Assembly: GCA_947846985.1 (NCBI GenBank)
Contig: CANTUZ010000007.1
Coordinates: forward strand, 32,554,355-32,618,354
Direction: 5' to 3'
DNA length: 64,000 nucleotides
DNA from: Fratercula arctica
Taxonomy: Eukaryota > Chordata > Aves > Charadriiformes > Alcidae
Made by a program: the position numbers and the translations under genes. The notes beneath the pieces are model-generated. The model ran no database searches and was not told the DNA's origin. It saw nothing but the letters and a program-made list of their open reading frames with translations. Shown one piece after another: positions 39,901 to 48,400 of this stretch; position 1 is the first letter of the stretch, and every line of letters begins with the position of its first letter.

Positions 39901-40927
39901 GGGTTTTGCACACGCACTAAACCAGAACATAGTAAACACAAGAAACTTTGTAACTTATATAGTCAAATTGCTACATTAAACTATACAATTACCAGCCAGT
40001 GCCAAACATTTCCTTTCTAAAATTTACTCTTTTCCATGCAAACCTAACAAGTTGACTCATGTGATTTAATCATAGAATCGACCAGGTTGGCAGGGACCTT
40101 TAAGATCATCAAGTCCATCCATTAACCTAACACCACCAAGTCCACCCCTAAACCATATCCCTCAGCACCACGTCTACACATCTTTTAAATATCTCCAGGG
40201 ATGGTGACTCCACCACTTCCCTGGGCAGCCTGTTCCAATGTTTAATAACCCTTTTGGTGAAGAAATTACTCATAATATCCAATCTAAACCTCCCCTGGCA
40301 CAACTTGAGGCCATTTCCTCTTGTCCTATCACCTGTTACTTGTGAGAAGAGACTGACCCCCACCTGGCTACAGCCTCCCCTCGGGTAGTTGTAGAGAGCG
40401 AGAAGGTCTCCCCTCAGCCTCCTCTTCTCCAGGCTGAACACCCCCAGCTCCCTCGGCCGCTCCTCCTAAGACTTGTGACCCCTCACCAGCTTCCCTGTTT
40501 TGTAACGTAACCTGTTTTTTTCCTCTTCAGAACATGAAAAAAAGACTGCAACGCAGGGCACAGGCTGATTTTTGTCACTGCTTAAACCAGAAATCACACC
40601 TGAACTTTATCATGCGGTGACAACATGGACTTCCGCTGTGGGTACACATCTCCCTCTCCTCACAAACGCCACTTCCCTGGGCTGACGTGAGGACACACAA
40701 CGCACAGGCTCAGGACTAAGGACAAGTGCCCATAGCCCCACAGCCGCCCCCACAGCGGCCCACCACCGCCTCAGCCACCCTCCCGGCCCGCCGCCCCCGG
40801 GGCGCTCACCCAAGCACAGCTCGCAGACGTAGGCGTAGTAGGACCAGAGAACGACGAGGGCGATGATGAGGACGGGCAGCCAGGCGAAGGCCCGTTGGCA
40901 GCACCGCAGCCCCCGCGACAGAGCCAT
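24961..40927 (-). CDS. ZDHHC15: ZDHHC15, palmitoyltransferase (ten coding exons found)
   Basis: Exons in transcript order: 40810-40927, 36179-36205, 33688-33782, 31665-31785, 30751-30820, 30067-30099, 29097-29217, 27673-27805, 26416-26542 and 25011-25120. All have GT-AG ends and compatible phases, giving 318 residues plus a short tail. The enzyme moves palmitate from palmitoyl-CoA to cysteines of Golgi and endosomal or neuronal membrane proteins. Visible: TM1 about 17-35, TM2 about 50-68, cysteine-rich domain 125-159 with the catalytic DHHC at 150-153, TM3 about 167-187, TM4 about 205-227, a TTxE-type motif read as S-T-L-E at 237-240, the PaCCT-like [10 protein letters not shown] helix region at 254-263 and a tail NPLLANEE. 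The order and wording match human ZDHHC15 (337 aa); paralog ZDHHC2 is the main alternative, but [20 protein letters not shown] and the UPRT neighbour favour ZDHHC15. The terminal codons are uncertain; the coordinates assume read-through of exon 10 to TAA at 24961. Confidence 0.95.
25011..25120 (-). CDS. ZDHHC15: ZDHHC15 exon 10 (C-terminal tail, NPLL motif)
   Basis: A 110-bp exon after acceptor tccatgcag. It encodes [20 protein letters not shown] and [16 protein letters not shown], matching human [24 protein letters not shown] clear donor G|GTAAGG at 25010 suggests one more small coding exon. Without splicing the frame would continue [15 protein letters not shown] to TAA at 24961-24963. Confidence 0.92.
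25497..25600 (+). mobile_element. CR1 LINE 3'-end fragment (ZDHHC15 intron 9)
   Basis: It contains gcagggttggactagatgat, the ctccgaaggtcccttccaaa segment and the closing attctgtgattctgtga octamer-type repeat that defines the CR1 3' end. A partial internal duplication (gtgatcctgct, twice) lies at its 5' side. It is antisense to ZDHHC15. Confidence 0.88.
26416..26542 (-). CDS. ZDHHC15: ZDHHC15 exon 9 (PaCCT region)
   Basis: A 127-bp exon encoding [20 protein letters not shown] and [20 protein letters not shown], aligned with human NGFNLGFIKNIQQVFGDKKK. The acceptor is tgtatatag and the donor AG|GTAAGT. Confidence 0.95.
27673..27805 (-). CDS. ZDHHC15: ZDHHC15 exon 8 (TM4 and TTxE-type motif)
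   Basis: A 133-bp exon encoding [40 protein letters not shown] and RSTL. The acceptor is ctttccag and the donor G|GTAAGG. With the next exon's E it forms S-T-L-E in place of the usual T-T-x-E. Confidence 0.95.
29097..29217 (-). CDS. ZDHHC15: ZDHHC15 exon 7 (end of DHHC domain and TM3)
   Basis: A 121-bp exon encoding [20 protein letters not shown], then the rest of TM3 and KYFIKYWT. The acceptor is ctctag and the donor ACA|GTAAGT. The V-N-N-C-I-G motif completes the cysteine-rich domain. Confidence 0.95.
30067..30099 (-). CDS. ZDHHC15: ZDHHC15 exon 6 (DHHC active site, 33 bp)
   Basis: A 33-bp exon encoding [12 protein letters not shown]150-H151-H152-C153 is the catalytic motif, with C153 the expected acyl-accepting cysteine. 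The split codon at its 5' junction is AT|A, giving isoleucine where human has methionine (A-M-C-V). Confidence 0.95.
30751..30820 (-). CDS. ZDHHC15: ZDHHC15 exon 5 (first half of cysteine-rich domain)
   Basis: A 70-bp exon encoding [20 protein letters not shown] then CA. It provides zinc ligands C125, C128, H138, C139 and C142 by family alignment. The acceptor is atttcag and the donor AT|GTAAGT. Confidence 0.95.
31665..31785 (-). CDS. ZDHHC15: ZDHHC15 exon 4 (cytosolic loop before the DHHC domain)
   Basis: A 121-bp exon encoding [20 protein letters not shown], then [20 protein letters not shown]. It is preceded by acceptor gcttctag and followed by donor G|GTCAGC, a weaker donor than the others. 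It aligns closely with human [20 protein letters not shown]. Confidence 0.94.
32271..32905 (-). mobile_element. CR1 LINE 3' part, sense with ZDHHC15 (intron 3)
   Basis: About 635 bp on the - strand. The + strand opens aatcatagaatggttgcagt, the inverted CR1 3' tail. The - strand translation includes [40 protein letters not shown] and [20 protein letters not shown], the usual C-terminus of CR1 reverse transcriptase ORF2. It is 5'-truncated and has frame breaks. Confidence 0.92.
33688..33782 (-). CDS. ZDHHC15: ZDHHC15 exon 3 (TM2)
   Basis: A 95-bp exon (acceptor gttttttag, donor AAG|GTAAGA). It encodes [20 protein letters not shown] and [11 protein letters not shown], the second membrane segment and the conserved [11 protein letters not shown] exit. 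Confidence 0.95.
36179..36205 (-). CDS. ZDHHC15: ZDHHC15 exon 2 (27-bp microexon)
   Basis: A 27-bp exon (acceptor ctttttcag, donor G|GTATGT) adding V-T-L-S-N-P-V-E-K, aligned to human VTVLSPAEK. Its length is a multiple of three with matching phases, so skipping it keeps the frame. A human isoform lacking this segment exists, to my memory. Confidence 0.9.
36320..37347 (+). mobile_element. CR1 LINE 3' part with RT catalytic motif, antisense in ZDHHC15 intron 1
   Basis: About 1 kb on the + strand ending ttccaaccctacgattctgt. It encodes the back half of CR1 reverse transcriptase: INDLDKG, the catalytic F-A-D-D at 36466-36477 followed by T-K-L-G-G, then [40 protein letters not shown] and the C-terminal [22 protein letters not shown] run just after FADDTKL and other indels break the frame. 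Its 5' end lies about 115 bp from ZDHHC15 exon 2. Confidence 0.95.
39718..39797 (-). other. Exon-like block in ZDHHC15 intron 1 (possible alternative or poison exon)
   Basis: On the - strand, a pyrimidine-rich acceptor (tctctcttttcag) is followed by 80 bases and a donor CAG|GTACTG. One frame is open and codes [20 protein letters not shown] then VKRAAFR. Spliced after exon 1 (phase 1) it would instead read 27 codons and then meet TGA at the first bases of exon 2, giving a truncated product. I recognise neither peptide. It may be a chance match to splice signals. Confidence 0.3.
40070..40495 (-). mobile_element. CR1 LINE 3' part, sense with ZDHHC15 (intron 1)
   Basis: The + strand begins aatcatagaatcgaccaggt; the - strand encodes [20 protein letters not shown] and [20 protein letters not shown], the CR1 ORF2 C-terminus. 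It stops about 315 bp inside the gene from exon 1 and borders the CpG island. Confidence 0.92.
40810..40927 (-). CDS. ZDHHC15: ZDHHC15 exon 1 (start codon and TM1)
   Basis: The ATG at 40927-40925 opens [20 protein letters not shown], followed by a hydrophobic stretch ending in YAYVCELCL. It matches human MALSGGLRCC. A TGA lies two codons upstream in frame, so this ATG is the first usable start. The donor is G|GTGAGC at 40809. The six extra N-terminal residues of human ZDHHC15 are not in frame here. Confidence 0.94.
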
Positions 40928-41033
40928 CTCTCACCTCAGCCCCGGCCCGCATCCGACATCGGCTGAGCGGCGGGGCGGGCCGGGCTCGGCGCTCGGCTGA
41001 GCGGCCTGGCGAGCACCGGCGGGCTTGGTGGCG

Positions 41034-41047
41034 GCGCCCCCTGGCGG
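41034..41047 (-). promoter_or_regulatory. CTCF-like site, copy 1
   Basis: The + strand reads GCGCCCCCTGGCGG, so the - strand reads CCGCCAGGGGGCGC. The CTCF core consensus is CCACCAGGGGGCGC, one mismatch. Binding is inferred from the motif alone. Confidence 0.5.
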
Positions 41048-41107
41048 GGCGGGCCGGGCTCGGCGCTCGGCTGAGCGGCCTGGCGAGCAGCGGCGGGGTT
41101 GGTTGCG

Positions 41108-41121
41108 GCGCCCCCTGGCGG
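41108..41121 (-). promoter_or_regulatory. CTCF-like site, copy 2
   Basis: An identical 14-mer in the same orientation, 74 bp from copy 1, produced by the tandem duplication. The spacing is about seven helical turns. Confidence 0.5.
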
Positions 41122-41240
41122 GGCGGGCGCGGGTAGCCTGGCTCCCGGCGGGAGGCACCACCCACCGCACCGCCTTAATTGCGTTAATTTAAATTCATCC
41201 GCGGCGCTCAAACGGTGGCACCCGTCCTCACTGTCTCTGA

Positions 41241-41567
41241 TAGAAGTGCCCCACGGAGAGCCTTGTCTCCGGCGGTAGTTTAATGTCTTTCCCCTGCGCT
41301 CTCTCCCATCGATGAATCTTTATACTAAAAGCCCTTTTTATTATTAATCATACAATTTTGTGCTTTGTTCTACTAAACTAATCTTGTTTTTCATGTAGGA
41401 CCATCCTGTCCTCTGCACCGACACTACCAGCCTTGTATTGCTCCCAAATTTCCTATGCACAAACCAAGCGTATAAGCGAATATATATATGGGAAAATCAG
41501 ATTCAGGACAACCTGCGGAACAAAAGGAGCATCCCCTCCAACAACCTCATAACATGGCATTTAATGT

Positions 41568-41598
<31 letters not shown>

Positions 41599-44500
41599 AG
41601 CACGCCACTCCCTGAGTCTGCTCCACAACCCCCTTTGAATTCCCGTTGGAATCCCCCTCATTTCCACATGCAGTAATGTGTTTTCAGTTAAGGCTTCGGT
41701 TAATTAAATCCACTATATTGCCCCTGTTAAGGAAATTAGTTCTCTCATCAAGAAAGTGATTTATCTAACAGAATGTACTTCTGAGAAAACCCTGGTGTAA
41801 TTTACCACACTTTCCAGTCACCTCTTAGCTCTTCATTTTTTCCCTCAGAATTTGTCCTAAAACTTTCCCTATTGCTGGTATCAAACTTGCAGGTCTGCAC
41901 TGCTTCTAGCAGCTTTTCTCTCTTTTTCAGTATAGGTACCACATTTGCCATTCTGCCGCCCAAATCCCTGAAAATTTAGGCATCAGTTACAAATCCTTAG
42001 ACCACACGTGTAATTCCATATTTAGTTTTCAGTATTTTAAGATGGAGATGATGACCTACAACCTCTGATTTTCTCCAAGAATTTGTTCAGTAATGAGGTG
42101 ACAGCTGTCTTACCCTCTCCTCTACCCATTCACAGTCTATACGGTCACTGTTCTCTTCTTCTTCAGGCTAGTAAACTATTTTAGTACAAATACTGAACTT
42201 TTGGGCACTTGTTTTAATTTTCTGTGTGTGCTCCAGCTGAACCAAGAGTTTGGATAGCCCGTGCTGTAGCAAAAGTGCTTTGCAGATACCATAACATACA
42301 TTGGCCTGAGCTGCACGGAACCCTAAACATGAAATCTCAGACATCTGACTTAGATTGTGAAATCCAGAGTCTATGTTTTATGTACAGTCAATGGAAAGAG
42401 AAATGCCCCCCTCCGCAGCATTCCGTGACACGTACACTCCATGTTTTGAGGATTTGGGAGAGGAAGATGTGAATGCCTGCTTGCTTTCTCCTCCTTTCCC
42501 ACACTGAGCAGAGCTGAGAAGCCAACATGTTTGACAGCAATACATGTTACAAACAATAAGATTTAAAAACCTTTCTTGTGAGCTAAATTGCTACCTGAAG
42601 CAACTCACAGAATCTCCTCTCCTAAAATCTCAAAACTCCTATCATACAGATGGGAGGCACAACACATCCATGACACATTTTTCCTGTGTGCGGGTATATA
42701 AAGTAGGAAGGCACCTCTCTGACAGACAGCAATGGAACACTGTAAAAGTGAGCAGACGTTTTCAGATAATGCCTCTGTAAATAAAGTTAAGACTATTTTT
42801 TTTGTTCAACAGCCAGTTTTTCTGTGTTCTAAGATCCACATGGATTATCTTCAAAATTCTTTTGTTTCATGGGCTTCCAGGGGACACTTAGTCATATAAA
42901 CATGAGCTCATGTGAGGTAACAGATTCCCAAATACAGCTCTTTAAAACAAAAATAATCATGCGACCTCTTGTGATTCTTATAATCTATTTTTTGCACTTG
43001 TGGTTCAAGTGGTAGCTCCCCATTTGAAAGTGCCAGCTGGAGTCAGATAGAACTGGTTGTGCCCTTTTCAGAAATCAACACTACTACAGACGTTATTTGA
43101 AACAAATGTTGAATCTGAAATTGAGCTTCAGCCAATTTTACAAAGCAAAGCAAGCCCTCTCTGGATGTGCAGCCTCACCGGGCTCCACAGCAGCTACAAC
43201 AGTTGCAAGCAGCCTGACTTAAGAGAGTGGCTTAGGAAGATGTGGGATAATCCTCAGTAATATCTATGTCTTTAAGCTTCCTTCTGGCCATCAGCAGTTT
43301 CCTGCTAATAGGCATCACACACAGCCCTTCAAACAGAGAAGCAAGGTTCTGCAGAGTTCAGAAAACTGATTTCACCCACATGTGTAACTAGACTATTTCA
43401 AACTACTGCCGAAGCACTAAGGAAGGCAGATAAGAAAATCAAGTACTAGCAGCTGTAGGGTAATTTAAATAAGGTTCATCGTCATTGGCTTTTTCTTGAA
43501 AAACACAACTTCCTGGGTGCTCAGAGAAAGGAAGGTGGTGGTGACTCACCAGTGCCATGGAGACTCTGGGCATTCACTACAAAGAGCTGTAGTCTGAAGA
43601 CTAGAGTAAGAGTGACACCAGCTAAGATGGCACTGGCTTTGTCATTGGTCCAAAAAAAAATAGCTAAAAAACATCAGGAAACAGTATAAATTTAGGAAAC
43701 AACTGCCAGATTTTACATTTTACCTACTGCAGAAAAACCCAAAGGATCACTCGTACCAATTTCACTGAAATGCTGTCTGTCATATGAGAAAAAGCTCTTT
43801 AAAAATTACACATGGTAGAAAACTCTTAATTCTATTGTTCTGTAAAAAAAAAAATGTGACTGGAAAATGCAGTTTATATTTCCAGTGTTGAACGTGAAAC
43901 TGTGCACAGACTACAAGTATGCATTTTGAAATTATATTCTAATCCAGGAAATCAAAGTTGCGCAAGTTACTTCCCCCACTGTTCATTTCAAAATCTTGCT
44001 TAAGCTTGTAATATATGCAAGCCCTGAAGGTACGTGGAAAGATAGCTACCAAGCAGTCGTAAACAGTAATGAGCTAAACCTCGTGAAGAACTTTTCAAAC
44101 TACTTTTAATCTAGCGATTGTAAAATAAAGGCGTCACTTATTTTTTTATTGTCAGACATATTTATATCTGGGTAGGTTACACATGGTTTTGCTTATCAGT
44201 GACAGAGATATCTAAGAAGATGTGATAATCCATGGCCTGAAAAGGGAACCAAAACCAACCCCGACAGGCAGCCAAGCGTCCCATCTTCTGACCTCCCTGG
44301 TAATCTGAAAAAGTCTTGTGGACCTAAAGACTGGCCCGTTTTGTCATTTATTGTAGGAAAACACAGCAACCCTCCCTCCCTTGATCTATCTTGGACTGTC
44401 ACATACCGTACTTGTAGGTAACTAGATAAATCTTACAACACATGCTAAATCTAATCATATCAGATTTGGGCTCTGTATCAAAAATGCTGCACCCCAGTAC

Positions 44501-44825
44501 ATGCAGGGGAGTTAGACCAAGCTTTTTCAGAAAAATGGAAATTAAACAGCTGATTGCAGAAGGGAAAAAAGAGAGCTGCTCTGGAGATTGTCCGTGCAGA
44601 GCTCCGTAACTACCGATTAATATCCTGGCTGTCGTCCAGAGCATTGTGTGTAGTCACTGCCGCATGAACCGCAGCTTACACAGTTTTCAGCGGCAGTAGC
44701 AGTTTTTGCTGTAGCTGGAGGTTTTTGGTAGCCTTCACAATTAGTTTCAAACAGGCCAGAATACAGCAATTTTCTTTGGTTGCTGTCATATCAGAAAGTT
44801 CAAAGGACTAATGAGCCAAAGAATT
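41241..44825. other. Intergenic flank upstream of ZDHHC15, no gene seen
   Basis: AT-rich sequence without a recognisable exon or transposon. It holds a long A run near 41569-41587 and ORFs up to 82 codons, none with a known motif. The part next to the CpG island may carry distal promoter sequence. Confidence 0.5.
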
Positions 44826-44928
44826 AGGATGTCCCTGCTCATGGCAGGGGGATTGGAACTAGATGATCTTTAAGGTCCCTTCCAACCCAAACCATCCTAT
44901 GATTCTGTGGTTCTATGCAACTGATCAT
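44826..44928 (+). mobile_element. CR1 LINE 3'-end fragment
   Basis: It reads ggcagggggattggaactag, then atgatctttaaggtcccttc, and ends atcctatgattctgtggttctatg, the CR1 3' tail with its short terminal repeats. Confidence 0.88.
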
Positions 44929-47900
44929 CTTTAGACTTCCCAAGAGATCCTATTATTTTTACTGGGGACTTCTCAGAGAGAGTCACATTTTATAAAAGCT
45001 TTCCCTTCTCTTCACCATCTTTCCAGCTAGGTACTGGGAGATGGTGAAAGTGTAATGTGGGTTGACTGGTACTAACCTATGGGAAAGCTGTATTTTTGCT
45101 ATATTCAGTAAGAACTTTCCACTACATGTGACAAGCTGCCACATTTACACATCAACACCTTCCCAGAAACCCCAGGAAAACCTACTTTTTGTTACTTTCA
45201 GCAGGACTTTGCCACTCTGTACTGGGACCCCTGCATTTTACATGAGTTTGTGCACACATAAAATTGTCCTTTTCCTTACTTTTATCCTCATAATCTGTAT
45301 ACAACATCATGATACTACCTCGCAGTGGATAAAGTAAATTAAGGAAACCACTAGAACACACTCACTTGGTATAAATCAGCAGAGCTCTAATGAAGTGACT
45401 AGAGCTGTGTCTGTACATACCACTTTTAAGATCTCTCTATACATCTCTGGGACAAAAGTTAGATTTAGATAATCATCCTACCACTAATATTGAAACTAAT
45501 TGTAGATTGACATTTCCCCCCACAGGTTTCCCAGCTCTCTCTGTCCTATATGGTAGTACCTGCCTTGCCTTTGACTAAGCTGCGTGCACGGTGTCTTGCT
45601 TTTATTCATCACCTGCTTCCCACTCACTCAGATTTCTCAGTTGTCCCATCCCCCGCTGTAAAATTTTATCATAACTTAATGTGGAAATACGGGCAGGATA
45701 TATGGAGGTCTGTCAGCACAGATTACAAGTAAAGCTGTTTAAAAGATTACAAAACTTTTAATTGCCACCGAGTGAAAAAGTGGCCATTTGCAGCAAAATT
45801 TGTCTCATTATTACAAATGCAGTCATTTTGTTTATAAGTGTACAGCAACATATGGTGAGCAAGTGGCTGCGCCATTAGAGGGTGCTGGAGTCCACACAAT
45901 ACGAACCTGCAGTCCAGTCCATCCAGCTCGTCAAGAGCTGATCTTTCTCCACGAGGACAGGAGACAGACCTCGGCAAGTCCCAGTGCTGGTGATTACAGG
46001 AAAAAAAAACACCTCTGGGGATGAAAAATCATCATCTTGGTTTGTCACATTTGTAGTCTTGCCCACATATTGTTCTAAATACTTCTCCACAATTAGTGTC
46101 TTCATGTATTCCAGCGAGATTGGAACTCTGATCAAATGCACTTATAGTACAGATTTAGGTAAAAAGTCACACGAAATACCATAAATGTGATGTTTTCTAT
46201 TTTAGTTCTTCATTTTGCACCCTAAACCCCATCCTTTTAATTAGACAGTTGATCTATACGTTTCCATATCTTTAAAGGCAAAACATTAAAACAAATTTCA
46301 TTCTGTAGACCCACAGCAAACCTGTCTTCCCCACCCCTCTTTCTCTCCTGCAATTATCAAGTGAATCCTAAACTTTTGTTACAGACATACGCTGTTTGAC
46401 ACTGGACTTACTACGTTAGTTGGCAGTAACTAAGTCTACTAACCTAACAGACAGGCCTTTTTCTCTTGCCCATGCCAAGCAGAGGAGGGCCTTCCTCATG
46501 TAGCGCCCTTACAGAAGAATAGATAGGGAGAGAAACATGCAACATCCAGTGACACACTTCTGTGACATCTTAAATCTCTGTATCTTTTCAGCAAATGGAG
46601 CCCTTGTCCCGTGTGGAACCCTCAAAAGAGGGGATGTGGTGCTGGGGACAAACCCTGGGTAAGAACCTGTTGCCCCAGTGGCTAAAGCAATCCCACGTGC
46701 AGCGTGTGCTGCTGCTTCTTTGGGGCTACGCAAACCTCCGTCACCGAAACGTTCACGCACATTGTAGTTGCAGCACAGAAAATTTCACCAGGGGAATACA
46801 AATAAGAGAAAATGCTGCTTTTCAGTCATTTAAATCATCTGTCAGTGCAGTTCTCTAAAACAAAACAGAAGCATTTCCCAAGCCAAAAGGCTTCATCAGC
46901 CCAGAGTCCTGCTGCAAACAATGAAGATGCTCAGAAGGATTCACAAGAGCATCCCATGGCCTCTTCTACCGGACTGGCCCTGTGGTTCTGGCTAGCAGCC
47001 CCGCGCATCCAGGCCCAGTTCTGTCCTCTGACATCCAGACAGAAGTGGGAACAATGTCTGATAGAACAGATCTCTGATGGAAGTATGGTCTTTCTGATCC
47101 CTGGTTCTTACGTGGATCCAGTTCTTACGCTTATGTGAGTGCTGTAGCAGTATACACAGAGTTTCTGGTTTCTAAAATAGCTGTACTCTGATTACTTTTA
47201 AAAAAAAAAACTATGTCATTTTCAATCAATCTCCAGTATCATTTTTCCCTCACATTACTGAACTTTGAAACCAGATAAACACACTTCTAGCCAATTCATT
47301 ATTTCCTTATCTTTTAAAACAACATATTGTGGAGCTTTGAGTCCTCTGCCCATGGTGAAGCTTCAGCAAAACTCAGGTTTTTTAATTTAAGTCTAAGCCC
47401 TCTTTCAAGAATGAGATGTATACAATTTTGTGATTCTTTAGAGTTTTGTATTAAATCATAAAAATAGGCATGTAGTCTCAGAGATGCACAGGAGAGAACG
47501 AAATTTTTGTAATCTCACCAGATTTTGCAAATTGATTTTTTGCAACTCAATTTACTTGACTTTCTGTGTACCTGGTGGACATGATTTCAGAGCTGAACAG
47601 CAGTGCTGAGTGTAGGCAGGCAGCATATGTCATGTGTAATTTTTTAATTTCCTGGTAGCATCAATTCTTACAGGCACAATAGCAGGTTTGTTTATTTTTT
47701 ATTCTTCATCAGACCTTTTATTAACATTCTGGTAGATCTCTTGACTGCACCTGGTTTGTTAGTGACTGAGTATAATGGCATCTTTGCCCTGGGCTCTTGG
47801 AGACGGTGCATATGGATGGGGAAGGCAACAGATCATATGGATGTAAATTTCAAATTATTGGTTTCATCCCCGAGGCACTTAAAGAGGACAAATCTCAAGG

Positions 47901-48353
47901 AAATGGGGAGAACAGCATGACTGTGCTTTTAGTTCCTAACGAAGGTATAGACTTGAAAACACTGTTCATGGTCCTTGCCATATTTTCCGTTGCAAAATAA
48001 CAGAACATAAACTTATTTCAGTCAGGAGTACCTGTACGCTCTTGCTGAAGGCTTTGTCCAGTGGCAGATCATCAAGAGCACTATATTTACCAGCCAGTGC
48101 TTGAAGAAGAGCCTGTCCCTTGCACAAGATCAAGATACCATAAATCCAACACAATGGTCTTTCTGATGTCCACCCATTAACGATCAGAATACACACTGAT
48201 TTGGACTAATCACTGCAAGGAGTGGTCTTTAATGAACTGAGGGAGGCATTTTCAACATTCGAGTCAATGTTTTCTTGCCTACAGAACCACTCATATGGGA
48301 AAAGCAACTGTTTTATCTATGTAATTTTGTCTATCTTACTAGAGGTTTGGGGG
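44929..48353. other. Intergenic, no gene recognised
   Basis: AT-rich. The - strand ORF 45875-46141 (88 codons) has a protein-like run (ISLEYMKTLIVEKYLEQYVG, then DDDFSSPE) but I know no match, and it runs into an A/T homopolymer near 46002-46009. Nothing else stands out. Confidence 0.4.
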
Positions 48354-48361
48354 TTTTTTTC

Positions 48362-48395
<34 letters not shown>

Positions 48396-48400
48396 CTTTT
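48354..48400 (+). repeat. CTTTT microsatellite and T tract
   Basis: Seven T, then five tandem CTTTT-type units, a longer T run and a last CTTTT. A pure pyrimidine tract of about 47 bases. Confidence 0.9.

Larger units (their letters stand above)
40971..41130. repeat. 74-bp tandem repeat (about 2.2 copies) in the ZDHHC15 promoter
   Basis: The string cggggcgggc starts at 40971, 41045 and 41119, a period of exactly 74. Copies 1 and 2 (40971-41044 and 41045-41118) are nearly identical, differing mainly at accggcgggcttggtgg versus agcggcggggttggttg. A third partial copy is cut off at about 41130. Each full copy ends in gcggcgccccctgg. Confidence 0.9.
40640..41240 (-). promoter_or_regulatory. ZDHHC15: CpG island and promoter of ZDHHC15
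   Basis: A sharply GC- and CpG-rich block, in contrast to the AT-rich surroundings, covers exon 1 and its upstream side. It contains several GC boxes of the ggggcggg type (for example at 40972, 41046 and 41120), and no TATA box stands out. This fits a broad housekeeping or neuronal CpG promoter. The start site cannot be placed by eye. Confidence 0.8.

Noticed and set aside
40806..41165. 119-codon - strand ORF across the CpG island, arginine/proline/alanine rich
   Set aside because: Composition follows from the GC-rich 74-bp repeat read in another frame; it overlaps ZDHHC15 exon 1. It matters only as an upstream ORF.
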